A stretch of DNA of 64,000 nucleotides from JAHFUA01 sp963808725 (GCA_963808725.1 CAWEGO010000001.1:186001-250000); one strand, 5' to 3'; counted from the stretch's first letter, positions 8,112 through 16,880 are shown. Notes: generated by a model not told the origin, from the sequence alone. Made by a program: numbers and translations.

Positions 8112-8780
8112 ATGGCCCAAATGGCAAACGCGGAGTTGAGATCGTTGTTTCTGGACGGTCCGGCAGGGAAGCTGGAAGCCTTGCTGAACGCGGGTGCGCC
8201 CGGCGCCACGCACGCCGGGCTGGTCTGCCATCCGCATCCGCTCTACGGCGGCACCATGCACAACAAAGTCGTGTTCCACGCCATGAAGGCGCTGCGCGGG
8301 TTCGGCTTTCCGGTGCTGCGCTTCAACTTCCGCGGCGCCGGACGCAGCCAGGGTGCGCATGACGAAGGCCACGGTGAAGCCGACGACGTGGGCGCAGCGC
8401 TCGACTGGCTGGACCGCGAGTTCCGCCTGCCCATCGTGTTCGCCGGCTTCTCGTTTGGAGCGTCGGTCGGATTGCGGGCCTGTTGTCCCGATGCGCGGGT
8501 GGTGGCGCTGGTCGGGCTGGGAACGCCGGCCGTGCTCGACGGACGGGCTCACCGATTTCGTTTTCTGGAGAGCTGCGCCAAGCCCAAGCTGTTTGTCAGC
8601 GGAACGCATGACGAGTTCGGACCGCCCGGCGTGCTAGAGGAGATCGTTGAGCGGGCCGCCGAGCCCAAACTGCTGGTGCGGGTCGAGGGCGACCACTATT
8701 TTGCCGGACACCTCGTTGAGCTGCGGCAGGTGATCGAGCAGTGGGTGGGAAAGACGCTCGCGGCCGGCGGCGGTCTATAA
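8112..8780 (+). CDS. Alpha/beta hydrolase
   Basis: The 222-residue protein has the short alpha/beta-hydrolase core typical of the dienelactone-hydrolase-like COG2945 group. It shows CHPHPLYGGTMHNKVV near residues 37-52, the FNFRGAGRSQG turn, and the nucleophile elbow GFSFGAS with Ser near residue 118. The catalytic Asp is probably in SGTHDEFGPP and the His in VEGDHYFAGH. The physiological substrate is unknown. GAAGGAG lies five bases before the ATG. It is followed closely by the glycerate kinase gene on the same strand, and the two may form an operon. Confidence 0.82.
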   Translation: MAQMANAELRSLFLDGPAGKLEALLNAGAPGATHAGLVCHPHPLYGGTMHNKVVFHAMKALRGFGFPVLRFNFRGAGRSQGAHDEGHGEADDVGAALDWLDREFRLPIVFAGFSFGASVGLRACCPDARVVALVGLGTPAVLDGRAHRFRFLESCAKPKLFVSGTHDEFGPPGVLEEIVERAAEPKLLVRVEGDHYFAGHLVELRQVIEQWVGKTLAAGGGL

Positions 8781-8846
8781 TCCCCGCCATGTCTGCTCAG
8801 CCCGGTTCCAGCCAGCCCCAAATGTCCGCCATGCGCTCGACCGCAC

Positions 8847-10124
8847 GTGAGATTCTTCCTGCACGCGCTGGCGGAATCGAGCATCGAGAAGGCCTTCGAG
8901 CGCAACCTCGAGTACGGCCGCGGCGTGCTGCGCATCGGCCGGGACCTCCATGACCTGGGGAAGTACAACCGGGTGCGCGTGGTGTCGCTCGGCAAGGCGG
9001 CACACGCCATGGCGGCGGCGCTGGCGGCCAAAGTGGGTAGTGGCCTCGAGGGCATCGTGGCCTGCGTTGCCGATCCGCCGGCACAGGTGCCGGGCTTTCG
9101 CTACTTCCGCGGCGGACATCCCACGCCCAACGCGGAGTCGGTGCGCGCGGGCGAAGCCATCTTGCGCATGCTTGAGGCGCTCGATGAGCGCTCGCTGGCG
9201 CTGCACATGATCAGCGGCGGCGGCTCGGCGATCGTGGAGAAGCCGATCAGCGATGCCATCTCGCTCGAAGACCTGATCGTCGCCTACCGCGAACTGGTGC
9301 TCTCCGGCGCGCCTATCGCCGAGATCAATGCCGTCCGCAAGCATCTCTCGGCCACCAAGGGCGGACGGCTGGCGCGGGCGGCGGCGCCGGCGCAGCAGGT
9401 TTCGATCCTCATCTCCGATGTGCCGGACAACGCGCCCGACTCGCTCGCCTCCGGGCCCACCATGGCGGATTCGACGACCGTCGAAAATTGCTACGCCATC
9501 ATTCAGAAGCATGGCCTGCTGGAAAAGTTCCCGCCGTCAGTGCGGGAGCTGATCGAGCAGCACGTGCTCGAAGAAACGCCGAAGAGCGACGATCCCGCCT
9601 TTGTGCGCTCGCGCTGGTGGACGATCCTCTCCAACGAAACGGCGGTGAAGGCGGCATCAGCAAAGGCGCAGGCGGCCGGTTTCGCCGTCGAGACGGACTC
9701 AAGCTGCGACGACTGGGACTACCGCCGCGCGGCCGACTACCTGCTCGAGCGCTTGCGGGAATTGCGTCAGAAAGCGCAGCGCGTGTGCCTGGTGTCGGGC
9801 GGCGAGATTACCGTCCGCGTGGAGGGCAAGAGCGGCCAGGGCGGACGCAATCAGCAGTTCGCGCTCTACCTCGCACCCAAGATAGCGGGCGAGAACATCT
9901 GCGTGCTCAGCGCCGGTACCGACGGCATCGACGGCCAGAGCCCGGCCGCCGGCTCGGCTGTGGACGGCGGCACCATGGAGCGCGCGTGTGCCCTGGGACT
10001 CGATCCCGCGGCGGCGCTCAATGGCTTCGACGCTTATCCGCTATTCAAAGCGCTGGGCGATGACATCGAAACCGGACCGACGGGAACCAATGTGCGGGAT
10101 GTGCGGCTGCTGATGGCGTGGTGA
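8847..10124 (+). CDS. Glycerate 2-kinase, MOFRL family (possible N-terminal frameshift)
   Basis: The intact frame gives 425 residues. GLEGIVACVADPP and MISGGGSAIVEKP mark the N-terminal glycerate-kinase domain. The C-terminal MOFRL domain shows SGGEITVRVEGKSGQGGRNQ and SAGTDGIDG. The enzyme phosphorylates glycerate at C2 in glycerate or tartronate metabolism. The GTG at 8847 lacks a ribosome site. Another frame from ATG 8789 ends in TAREI exactly where family members read TAREI-FLHAL, and removing one base near 8854-8859 would join the two. A frameshift or sequence error at the N-terminus is therefore likely, and the true start may be 8789. Confidence 0.85.
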   Translation: MRFFLHALAESSIEKAFERNLEYGRGVLRIGRDLHDLGKYNRVRVVSLGKAAHAMAAALAAKVGSGLEGIVACVADPPAQVPGFRYFRGGHPTPNAESVRAGEAILRMLEALDERSLALHMISGGGSAIVEKPISDAISLEDLIVAYRELVLSGAPIAEINAVRKHLSATKGGRLARAAAPAQQVSILISDVPDNAPDSLASGPTMADSTTVENCYAIIQKHGLLEKFPPSVRELIEQHVLEETPKSDDPAFVRSRWWTILSNETAVKAASAKAQAAGFAVETDSSCDDWDYRRAADYLLERLRELRQKAQRVCLVSGGEITVRVEGKSGQGGRNQQFALYLAPKIAGENICVLSAGTDGIDGQSPAAGSAVDGGTMERACALGLDPAAALNGFDAYPLFKALGDDIETGPTGTNVRDVRLLMAW

Positions 10125-10136
10125 TATCTTCCGGGC

Positions 10137-10262
10137 TGTCATCCTGAGCGAGCGCGCGATTTTTGCGCGCGAGTCGAAGGACCCCTATTCGAGCGATTTT
10201 GTGCCAGTAGGGGTGCTTCGACTCGTGCGGGCAAAATCGGCCCGCACTTGCTCAGCATGACA
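10137..10262. repeat. Long palindromic repeat, family R1 copy 1
   Basis: It starts TGTCATCCTGAGCGAG, contains GAGTCGAAGGACCCCTA, then the near-complement GTAGGGGTGCTTCGACTC, and ends CTCAGCATGACA. The whole 126-bp unit can fold into one long hairpin. It fills the gap between two convergent genes, so it could act as a bidirectional terminator. Confidence 0.8.
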
Positions 10263-10285
10263 ATGGTTGATAATTCACTAAAACC

Positions 10286-11173
10286 TCAGAAGAACGCGGT
10301 CACGCCTTCCGGCAGCACCTTCACCCGGTCCTGGACGCCCGCCCGTCGGGCTTCTTTCGCCAGCAGCTTGAGAGGCTCGTCCAGGGGTTCGTGGGAGAGG
10401 CGGAAGCTGCCGTAGTGCATGGGCACCATCCAGCGGGCGCCGAGATCCACAAACGCGCGCACGGCGTCTTCCGGGCTGGTGTGGTTGGCACGGAAGGCCG
10501 GCGGACTGTAAGCGCCAATGGGCAGCAGCGCGAGCTCGGGATGCAGCCTGCGCCCGATCTCGCGGAAGCCTTCGAAGTATGCGGTATCGCCGGCGTGATA
10601 AAGCGAATCGTTCCGCGAGCGGACAACGTATCCGCCGTAGGCGCGGTGGGCGTCTTTGATGATGCGCGCGCCCCAGTGCCGCGAGGGCACGTGCGTGATC
10701 TTCAGCCCGTCGAAGTCGCAAGTCTCCCACCAGCGCAGCTCGATGATCTCGCGGAAGCCGAGGTCCTCCACCAGGTCGGTGACGTTGTGCGGCAGGATGA
10801 TGCTGGGAGCGGAGCCGCGCCGCTGCTCGGTGTGGCGCGCGATGGCGCGCAGCGACGGCCGGTGCAGATGGTCGAAGTGCGCGTGCGTCACCAGCACCAG
10901 GTCGATGGGCGGCAGGTCTTCGATGCGCAGCCCGGGGCGGCGCAGCCTTTTAAGCACGAACAGCCATTGCGCGAAGTTGGGGTCGATCAGAATGGTCTTG
11001 CCGCCGGTCTGCAGGAAGAAGCTGGAATGTCCGATGAAGGTCAGCGCCAACTGGCCGTTGCGGGTGAGGACCGGGGTGCGAGTTTCCCCAGTGCGCGGGG
11101 TCACGACCGAGTGCCGGATCAAGCGCGTAAAGCTGCGGGCTCGTTTCCTGAGGTTCCTGCTTAAAACGACCAT
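10286..11173 (-). CDS. Metallo-beta-lactamase-fold hydrolase, NAPE-PLD/UlaG-like
   Basis: This 295-residue protein carries the MBL zinc motif THAHFDHLH at about residues 96-104, preceded by FIGHSSFFLQTGGKTILIDP. Further metal ligands lie in SRHW and GDTAYFEG. The general layout follows the N-acyl-phosphatidylethanolamine phospholipase D-like branch (COG2220). Bacterial members are mostly uncharacterised, so the substrate is open. The N-terminal 40 residues are basic and may be partly untranslated. Its 3' end faces the R1 palindrome. Confidence 0.78.
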   Translation of the reverse strand: MVVLSRNLRKRARSFTRLIRHSVVTPRTGETRTPVLTRNGQLALTFIGHSSFFLQTGGKTILIDPNFAQWLFVLKRLRRPGLRIEDLPPIDLVLVTHAHFDHLHRPSLRAIARHTEQRRGSAPSIILPHNVTDLVEDLGFREIIELRWWETCDFDGLKITHVPSRHWGARIIKDAHRAYGGYVVRSRNDSLYHAGDTAYFEGFREIGRRLHPELALLPIGAYSPPAFRANHTSPEDAVRAFVDLGARWMVPMHYGSFRLSHEPLDEPLKLLAKEARRAGVQDRVKVLPEGVTAFF

Positions 11174-11381
11174 CGAGAATCTATTCTATTAGACGCCGGC
11201 TCACATCCCTAGGATGCAGTGTCTCCCACCGGCCCTCGAAGCATCATCCGCCGTGGGCCGACGACGAACCAAATTGCCGCTGTCCCGCGGCCAACGCGAA
11301 CTGTGCTGGAATAATTTGCGCCGCTTTCCTTGACCGCGCGCTTGTGCTGGCTTTCTAATGGATTACGAGCGGAGGAAAATC

Positions 11382-12263
11382 ATGCGCGTTGCATTCCTGG
11401 GATTGGGGATCATGGGCCGGCCGATGGCCGCCAACCTGGTCAAAGCGGGTCACGAGGTCACAACCTGGAACCGGTCGGCGGGGAAGGAAGTGCCGGGAGC
11501 GCGCGCGGCCGCTGCTCCGCGCGAGGCGGCGGAGGGCGCAGAAGTTGTATGGGTCTGCGTTTCCGACACCGCCGCGGTCGAGCAGGTGCTGTTCAGCGAG
11601 AACGGCGCGGAAGGCGCGCTCAAGCCGGGGATGATCGTCGCCGACTCCAGCACCATCTCGCCCATGGAGACGCGCGAGTTCGCGCGCCGCGTGGGCGAGC
11701 GCGGGGCGGAGTACGTGGACGCGCCCGTCACCGGCTCCAAGGCCGGCGCTGAGTCGGGGCAGTTGATCTTCATGGCCGGCGGCAGCGAAGAAACCATCGA
11801 GAAGCTCAAGCCGCTGTGGACGGCCATGGGCAAGAGCCTGTTCCGCATGGGCGACGTCGGCATGGGACAGGCCAGCAAGCTGGGCATGAACCTGATGGTT
11901 GCTCTTATCTATGAAGGATTCGCGGAAGCGCTGGCGCTGACCGGAAAACTCGGTGTCAAGCCGGACGCGCTTATGCCGCTGATCCAGGCCTCCATGGTGC
12001 GCTCCGGCGTCACCGACTACAAAGCGCCGTTCGTGCTGCGCCGCGATTTCTCTCCTAACTTCCCGCTGCGGCTCATGCACAAGGATATCCTGCTCATGCT
12101 CGACGCCGCCAAAGAGCAGCGGGTGAAACTGCCCGGCCTGGAGACGGTGGCGGAGATCTACGAAATCGCCGCCGAGGAAGGCCAGGACGAACTCGACTAC
12201 GCGGCCACGCTGACGCTGCTCGAGAAGTGGGCGGGAGTCGAGGTGAAGGGCACGGCGGCGTAG
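11382..12263 (+). CDS. NAD(P)-dependent beta-hydroxyacid dehydrogenase (3-hydroxyisobutyrate dehydrogenase-like)
   Basis: This 293-residue enzyme has the Rossmann motif MRVAFLGLGIMGRPMAANLV at the start and the substrate motif DAPVTGSKAGAESG near residue 117. The catalytic Lys lies in GMGQASKLGMNLM near residue 167, and an all-helical C-terminal domain follows. Family members include 3-hydroxyisobutyrate dehydrogenase, tartronate semialdehyde reductase and glyoxylate/succinic semialdehyde reductases; sequence alone does not choose. The ATG at 11382 follows GGAGGAAA, which fixes the start over the ATG at 11358. Confidence 0.85.
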   Translation: MRVAFLGLGIMGRPMAANLVKAGHEVTTWNRSAGKEVPGARAAAAPREAAEGAEVVWVCVSDTAAVEQVLFSENGAEGALKPGMIVADSSTISPMETREFARRVGERGAEYVDAPVTGSKAGAESGQLIFMAGGSEETIEKLKPLWTAMGKSLFRMGDVGMGQASKLGMNLMVALIYEGFAEALALTGKLGVKPDALMPLIQASMVRSGVTDYKAPFVLRRDFSPNFPLRLMHKDILLMLDAAKEQRVKLPGLETVAEIYEIAAEEGQDELDYAATLTLLEKWAGVEVKGTAA

Positions 12264-12264
12264 C

Positions 12265-12383
12265 TGTCATCCTTCGCGAGGCGAAGCCGAGGATCTGACG
12301 ACACGGCCTGCACAATCTGAACTGGTGGTGCAACCTGTTTCGCCAGATTCTCCCGCCTCCCTTCCGTCGGCGGAAGAATGACA
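12265..12383. repeat. Long palindromic repeat, family R2 copy 1
   Basis: It begins TGTCATCCTTCGCGAGGCGA, has GAGGATCTG on the left arm and CAGATTCTCCCGCCTCC on the right, and ends CGGAAGAATGACA. It lies between convergent genes and shares terminal TGTCAT/ATGACA with the R1 family. Confidence 0.8.
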
Positions 12384-12389
12384 CTGTCT

Positions 12390-13043
12390 CTACAACCGCG
12401 AGGCCGACGCTCCCGCCGCCAACTCTCTCAAGGTATCAAAGACGTTGGACCCGGCGCGATTCTCAACCGAGAAACCCTCCAGCTTGATGGTGGCCGAGAA
12501 GTGGGGCGAGGTGCGGCAGAAGCCGAGGCTCAGCACTTCGCGACTGCGGCAACTGAGCAGGGCATTCATCATAACGGTAACCTCTCGCTGCCAGCTCTGG
12601 CGCGAGGTCAGGATGAGCGGCGTCACCCGCTCGAATTCCCAGCGTTCCGAGTCCGGCGAGCGCTTGCTGGTGCGGCCGCACCAGCGGTGCTGGCCGACCT
12701 GAAGATTGAAGCCGGGCGGGCTGTAGAAATCGGCTTCAAAGGTGACGGTGGCGGGCGCGCGGCGCCACCACTGCCGCAGCCAGCCCACGGGGTTCTGGCG
12801 CGGCGCCAGACGCACCATCAGTCCCGGATGTTGGAACAGGCCCGTACCCAGGCGCAGGGCTACCTGGAAGATCGATGGCCCCAGCCAGCGGACTGCGATA
12901 ACCTGTCCGCTGCCGGCCAGTGCGGCCTGGATCCGCGCCACCGCTCGCTCGCCCTGGCGGCGGTTGTAGCGCAGGAAGAACAGATACCATACCACCGCCG
13001 CGGCAGCCCCGGCCACCATACAGATTGCTGCTCTCCCCCACAT
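12390..13043 (-). CDS. Hypothetical protein with one N-terminal membrane helix
   Basis: The 217-residue product has a single hydrophobic segment at residues 5-24 (AAICMVAGAAAAVVWYLFFL) followed by RYNRR. A mixed alpha/beta soluble domain without recognisable motifs follows. It probably faces the periplasm or is membrane-tethered in the cytosol; sequence does not say which. Reverse-strand codon use matches its neighbours, supporting a real gene. It is 51 bases downstream of the MscS gene and in the same direction, so cotranscription is plausible. I do not recognise the family. Confidence 0.6.
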   Translation of the reverse strand: MWGRAAICMVAGAAAAVVWYLFFLRYNRRQGERAVARIQAALAGSGQVIAVRWLGPSIFQVALRLGTGLFQHPGLMVRLAPRQNPVGWLRQWWRRAPATVTFEADFYSPPGFNLQVGQHRWCGRTSKRSPDSERWEFERVTPLILTSRQSWQREVTVMMNALLSCRSREVLSLGFCRTSPHFSATIKLEGFSVENRAGSNVFDTLRELAAGASASRL

Positions 13044-13094
13044 GGCATCCGATAGGATGCCACAGGTGAGGAATCCGATGTTCAGATTTTGCGA

Positions 13095-14018
13095 CTATTT
13101 GGAGGGCGTTCCCGGCGGCCCGTCCATAACGTAGACGCGGTTGGGATTGCCGGGCTGCACGTTGTTCTGCTGGAAGCATTCCTTGATGCGGCGGCGCAGT
13201 TCCCGGGTGACGGCGTCCTGCTGGCCGGGGCGAGTCTTGATGAGCATCAGGTAGTCCACTTCGCCGCCGGACACGCGCTCGATGCCGGGTACCTCGGGGT
13301 CGGCGACCAGCAGAGCAGCGTAATTGGGGTCGTTGCGCACCTCGTTGCCGACCTGCTTGAGCAACTCCAGGATGCGGTCGCTGTTTTCGCGGTAATCCAC
13401 CGAGATGTGCAGCGCCACCTGGGCCCAGTCGCGGGTCAGGTTGCTGACGATCTTGATTTCGCTGTTGGGAACGGTGTGGACCGCGCCGGTGTCATCCCGC
13501 AGGACGGTACGGCGCAGGGTCATGGATTCGACCACCCCGGAAACGCCGCCGATGCGCACCACGTCGCCGATGTCGTACTGGTTCTCCATCAGGATGAAGA
13601 AGCCGTTGATCACGTCGTGGACCAGCGTCTGCGCGCCAAAACCAATGGCCAGGCCGGCCACCCCGGCGCTCGCCAGCAGCGGTCCCATGTTGATGCCCAG
13701 CAGCGGCAGGATTTGCATGGCGGCGAGGAAGACGATCACGGCGATACCCACACTGTTGAGGATGCCGGCGAGAGTGCGCAATTGCTGCGCCCGCAGCGCG
13801 GTCGGCAGCTTTTCCCTGCGGCTGAAGGTCGCCAGTTTTCCGGTCACCAGCTTCAGCAGCCGCGCCAGAACGATGGCAACCGCCAGAACCAGCACAATCT
13901 TGGGAACGTCCTTGCGGACAAAGGTTTCCCAGTCGGTATTCCAGTCTTCCAGGACTCGTTCCAAATGCCAAAGCTGGAGCAGTGCGAAGGCCATGAAGCT
14001 CCGAAACACGGCTGACAT
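13095..14018 (-). CDS. Small-conductance mechanosensitive channel (MscS family)
   Basis: The 307-residue protein has three membrane segments, the first near residues 38-58. The MscS pore helix and beta-domain signature follow: AGVAGLAIGFGAQTLVHDVI near residues 125-145, then GDVVRIGGVSGVVESM and VPNSEI. The C-terminal domain contains a conserved RPGQQDAV stretch. The channel opens on membrane tension and releases solutes on hypo-osmotic shock. It is divergent from the small secreted protein at 14075. Confidence 0.9.
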   Translation of the reverse strand: MSAVFRSFMAFALLQLWHLERVLEDWNTDWETFVRKDVPKIVLVLAVAIVLARLLKLVTGKLATFSRREKLPTALRAQQLRTLAGILNSVGIAVIVFLAAMQILPLLGINMGPLLASAGVAGLAIGFGAQTLVHDVINGFFILMENQYDIGDVVRIGGVSGVVESMTLRRTVLRDDTGAVHTVPNSEIKIVSNLTRDWAQVALHISVDYRENSDRILELLKQVGNEVRNDPNYAALLVADPEVPGIERVSGGEVDYLMLIKTRPGQQDAVTRELRRRIKECFQQNNVQPGNPNRVYVMDGPPGTPSK

Positions 14019-14074
14019 CGCCGCAGCGAGCGCGATTATAATCCCGCCATCATTTCTGATGAGGTTGCTTGCGT

Positions 14075-14422
14075 ATGCGTTTCATGGTCGCACGTTTAGT
14101 TGTGTTGTGCTGCCTGACGGTGGCGTGCTGGGGGCATGACGCGCCTGCCTCGCAGACGGGCGCGCCTGGGCAGAATCCCGAGGTGGGTCCGCCGCCCTCG
14201 CCCGCCGAACTCGAGATGAAGCAGCGGGTGCAAAAGGCGCGCGCCCAGGAGCGCTTCGCCCAGATCAAGAAGGACACCGACCACCTGCTCGAACTGGCTA
14301 CCCAGTTGAAGAAATCCGTCGACGAAGCCAGCGACCAGACGCTCTCACTCGAGGTGATCCGCAAGGCCGAGCAGATCGAGAAGCTGGCCAAGCAGGTCCG
14401 GCAGAAGATGGCCGGAGATTAG
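14075..14422 (+). CDS. Small secreted hypothetical protein with coiled coil
   Basis: The 115-residue product starts with a signal peptide (MRFMVARLVVLCCLTVACWG). The cysteine in the VACWG stretch might serve as a lipoprotein lipidation site, although the fit to a lipobox is poor. A proline-rich linker (GPPPSPAEL) follows, then a charged helix from about residue 48 to the end that looks like a coiled coil. It is probably periplasmic. No family is recognised. ATG at 14075 is preferred over TTG at 14069. Confidence 0.6.
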   Translation: MRFMVARLVVLCCLTVACWGHDAPASQTGAPGQNPEVGPPPSPAELEMKQRVQKARAQERFAQIKKDTDHLLELATQLKKSVDEASDQTLSLEVIRKAEQIEKLAKQVRQKMAGD

Positions 14423-14489
14423 CAGTCCCGGCGTCAACGTCAGCAGATGGTAACGCTGGCGTCCCGCCCGCAGCAGGTGAGTAACAGTT

Positions 14490-15644
14490 CTACCCGCTGT
14501 AGCCGTCCTTCAGCAACTGGCGGGCGATCACCAGGCGCTGGATCTCGCTCGTCCCCTCGCCGATGGTGCACAGCTTGACGTCGCGGTAAAACTTCTCCGC
14601 CGGATAGTCCTTGATGAAGCCGTAGCCGCCGTGGATCTGCACTGATTCGTTGGCCGCCTTTACCGCTACTTCGCTGGCGTAGAGCTTGGCCATCGAGGAT
14701 TCGAGGGTTGACTTCGAGCCTTGATCTTTCATCGACGCGGCGCGCAGGGTGAGCAGGCGGGCGGCCTCGATCTCGGTGGCCATATCGGCCAGCTTCCACT
14801 GGATGGCCTGGAATTCGCTGATGGGTTTGCCGAACTGCTGGCGCTGCTTGGAATACTTGAGCGCCGCCTCGAATGCTCCCTGGGCGATGCCTAGCGAAAG
14901 CGCGGCGATGGAGATGCGCCCGCCGTCGAGGATGCGCATGGCGTCGATGAATCCGCTGCCTTCCTTGCCCACCAGGTTGCAGCAGGGAATCACGCAATCC
15001 TCGAAGATCAGCTCGGCGGTGTCGCTGGCGCGCATGCCCAGCTTGTTCTCCTTCTTGCCCAGTTTGAAGCCGGGAGTGCCTTTCTCGACGACAAAGGCCG
15101 AAAGACCATGAGTGTGCGCGGCGCGGTCGGTCACCGCGATCACCACCGCCACGTCGGCGTAGTGGCCGTTGGTGCAGAAGGTCTTGGTGCCGTTCAGCAC
15201 CCAGCAGTCCTTCTTGCGGACGGCAGTCATGCGGGCGCTGCCGGCGTCGGAGCCGGAGCCGGGTTCGGTGAGCCCCCAGGCGCCGATGAATTCGGCGGTC
15301 GCCAGCTTGGGGACGTACTTGCGCTTTTGCTCCTCGCTGCCGGCGACGAAGATGTGGTTGGTGCAAAGCGAATTGTGGGCGGCGACGATCAAGCCCACGG
15401 AAGCGTCCACGCGCGACAGCTCCTCGATTGCGAGCGCGTACTCCACGTAGCCCAGGCCGGCGCCGCCGTACTCCGGCGGGAAAATCACGCCCATCAGCCC
15501 CAGGCGGCCCAGTTCCTTGACCGTTTCCAGGGGAAAACGCGAAGCCTCGTCCCACTCCATGACGTGGGGCAGGATTTCGCGCTCGGCGAATTCGCGCACG
15601 CTGCGGCGTAACTGCTGTTGTTCGTCATTGATTTGGAAATCCAC
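14490..15644 (-). CDS. Acyl-CoA dehydrogenase
   Basis: The 384-residue FAD enzyme has all the family landmarks. These are YGGAGLGYVEYALAIEELSR near residue 60, GLTEPGSGSDAG near 130, and YRDVKLCTIGEGTSEIQR near 358, which contains the catalytic-base Glu of the short-chain class. It oxidises acyl-CoA to enoyl-CoA, the first step of beta-oxidation, and passes electrons to ETF. Chain length cannot be read reliably. A GTG start at 15644 follows GAGGAGCCGGAA. No ETF genes adjoin; 3-hydroxybutyryl-CoA dehydrogenase lies 20 kb away. Confidence 0.92.
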   Translation of the reverse strand: MDFQINDEQQQLRRSVREFAEREILPHVMEWDEASRFPLETVKELGRLGLMGVIFPPEYGGAGLGYVEYALAIEELSRVDASVGLIVAAHNSLCTNHIFVAGSEEQKRKYVPKLATAEFIGAWGLTEPGSGSDAGSARMTAVRKKDCWVLNGTKTFCTNGHYADVAVVIAVTDRAAHTHGLSAFVVEKGTPGFKLGKKENKLGMRASDTAELIFEDCVIPCCNLVGKEGSGFIDAMRILDGGRISIAALSLGIAQGAFEAALKYSKQRQQFGKPISEFQAIQWKLADMATEIEAARLLTLRAASMKDQGSKSTLESSMAKLYASEVAVKAANESVQIHGGYGFIKDYPAEKFYRDVKLCTIGEGTSEIQRLVIARQLLKDGYSG

Positions 15645-15806
15645 TTCCGGCTCCTCGTGCCGCGCGGCTGGAACTCAGCCGATCATGGCCAAAGAAATGC
15701 TTATGACTCTGAAAGATATGCTTATAGCACAAAGACTGGGGCCGCGAAAAGCGGCGGGCATGTGAGGAACGACACGGCCGGACATGGACGGCGGAGAAAC
15801 CCGGGA

Positions 15807-16100
15807 CTACGCAGCTTTGTCCGCGCTCTGCTTTCCGCCACGCCCGAAGATGCGGCGCACCATCCACACCGGAGCCACGAACACGTGCGCGGGATTGGTA
15901 AGGAACGCCGGCTTGTTGCCCTCGATCAGGTGTCCGAGCCAAGCCAGCGCAAACGCCGCCGGGATGACGATGACCCCGATAATCCAGTGGTGGAACCAGA
16001 ACCACACCAGCGAGGAGAAGCCCACCGGAATGGCGATCATGTGCAGCGCCCGGTTCACCGGGTGGTTATGCGCCCCGTCGTAATGCGAATAGAGTCCCAC
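15807..16100 (-). CDS. Mpo1-like DUF962 membrane protein
   Basis: The 97-residue protein begins with YSHYDGAHNHPVNRALHMI, the histidine-rich signature of the DUF962/Mpo1 family. Two hydrophobic helices follow (SLVWFWFHHW and IIGVIVIPAAFALAWLGHLI), then EGNKPAFLTNP. In yeast, Mpo1 is an iron-dependent dioxygenase in alpha-oxidation of 2-hydroxy fatty acids. The bacterial role is inferred only. GTG at 16100 after AAGGAGGACTCTC is the start; the frame upstream to 16259 is untranslated. Confidence 0.8.
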   Translation of the reverse strand: MGLYSHYDGAHNHPVNRALHMIAIPVGFSSLVWFWFHHWIIGVIVIPAAFALAWLGHLIEGNKPAFLTNPAHVFVAPVWMVRRIFGRGGKQSADKAA

Positions 16101-16421
16101 GAGAGTCCTCCTTGGGAGAGGCTCAGCCCCATGTCGAGCGCGGAGTTTTAACAGATTGCGGCGCCTGCGCCCACGCAGGGCAGAAAACTTCAGCCGTAGC
16201 AATTCTACGAGCCTGGATGCACGAGGGTGGAGCAGGCCTTCAGGCCTGCATTCACGCAAGCCTTAGCCATGGGCTTTAGCCCCTGAGGTACCCTGATGAT
16301 CGCACCGACAATCTACGCAGAGCGTGAGTCCTCGGCGGCTAAAGCCGCGCGCCATTGAAGCCATTACCATGCAGGGCTGAAGCCCTGCTCCACCCACAGC
16401 GGTCTGAAATCATGAATAATC
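16101..16421. other. Intergenic region dominated by a 171-bp inverted repeat
   Basis: No gene is seen here. The stretch holds the leader of the DUF962 gene and, from 16225, a long inverted repeat. No tRNA-like fold or strong promoter was found. Confidence 0.6.
16225..16395. repeat. 171-bp inverted repeat of the GGTGGAGCAGG type
   Basis: The left arm reads GGGTGGAGCAGGCCTTCAGG and then CCTGCA. The right arm reads GCAGGGCTGAAGCCCTGC and then TCCACCC. Each arm also contains its own small palindromes (GGGCTTTAGCCC and GCGGCTAAAGCCGC). The whole can fold as a cruciform with three nested hairpins. Confidence 0.75.
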
Positions 16422-16880
16422 CTACGAGCGTGCGAGCTCTTCCCGCGCGATGCGCTCGGCCTCGAACTTCAACGCGTCGAACCATTCCTGGTACATCCGG
16501 ACGATCCCTTGCCGGGTGCCGTTGCCCAAGAACAGCGTGGTCAGGCCGGAGAAATCTTCCCAGGTCTTCATCAGCGTGGTGCCGTCAGGCTGAAGTTCGA
16601 AGCTGAACCAGTGCTCGCCGGTGACGCCGCTGCCCTTGCCCACCCACGCAACTTTATTGGGCGGCGCCGACTCGATGATCACCGGCTTGAACCTCATGGG
16701 CTTGGGGCGGGCGAGTTCCATCTCGAAGCGGCTGCCCTTTTGCCAGGGCTGGCCTTCGATCCAGCGGGTGCGAGCGATCACTTTGTTCCACCACGCCCAC
16801 TGATCGAGGACTTCGAATTTCTTCCAGATATGCTCCGGGCGGCACTTGGCCGTGGTTGAGTATTCGAGGTGAATGGACAT
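16422..16880 (-). CDS. SRPBCC (START/polyketide cyclase-like) protein
   Basis: The 152-residue protein fits the SRPBCC helix-grip fold: MSIHLEYSTTAKCRPEHIWK, then WAWWNKVIARTRWIEGQPW, and ending in a long amphipathic helix (RMYQEWFDALKFEAERIARE). Members bind lipids, polyketides or other hydrophobic ligands; the ligand is unknown. It lies 34 bases downstream of the threonine aldolase gene on the same strand, so the two may be cotranscribed. Confidence 0.75.
   Translation of the reverse strand: MSIHLEYSTTAKCRPEHIWKKFEVLDQWAWWNKVIARTRWIEGQPWQKGSRFEMELARPKPMRFKPVIIESAPPNKVAWVGKGSGVTGEHWFSFELQPDGTTLMKTWEDFSGLTTLFLGNGTRQGIVRMYQEWFDALKFEAERIAREELARS

Noticed and set aside
13089..14015. 308-residue plus-strand frame
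   Set aside because: Opposite the MscS gene, which has clear family motifs; no recognisable protein here.
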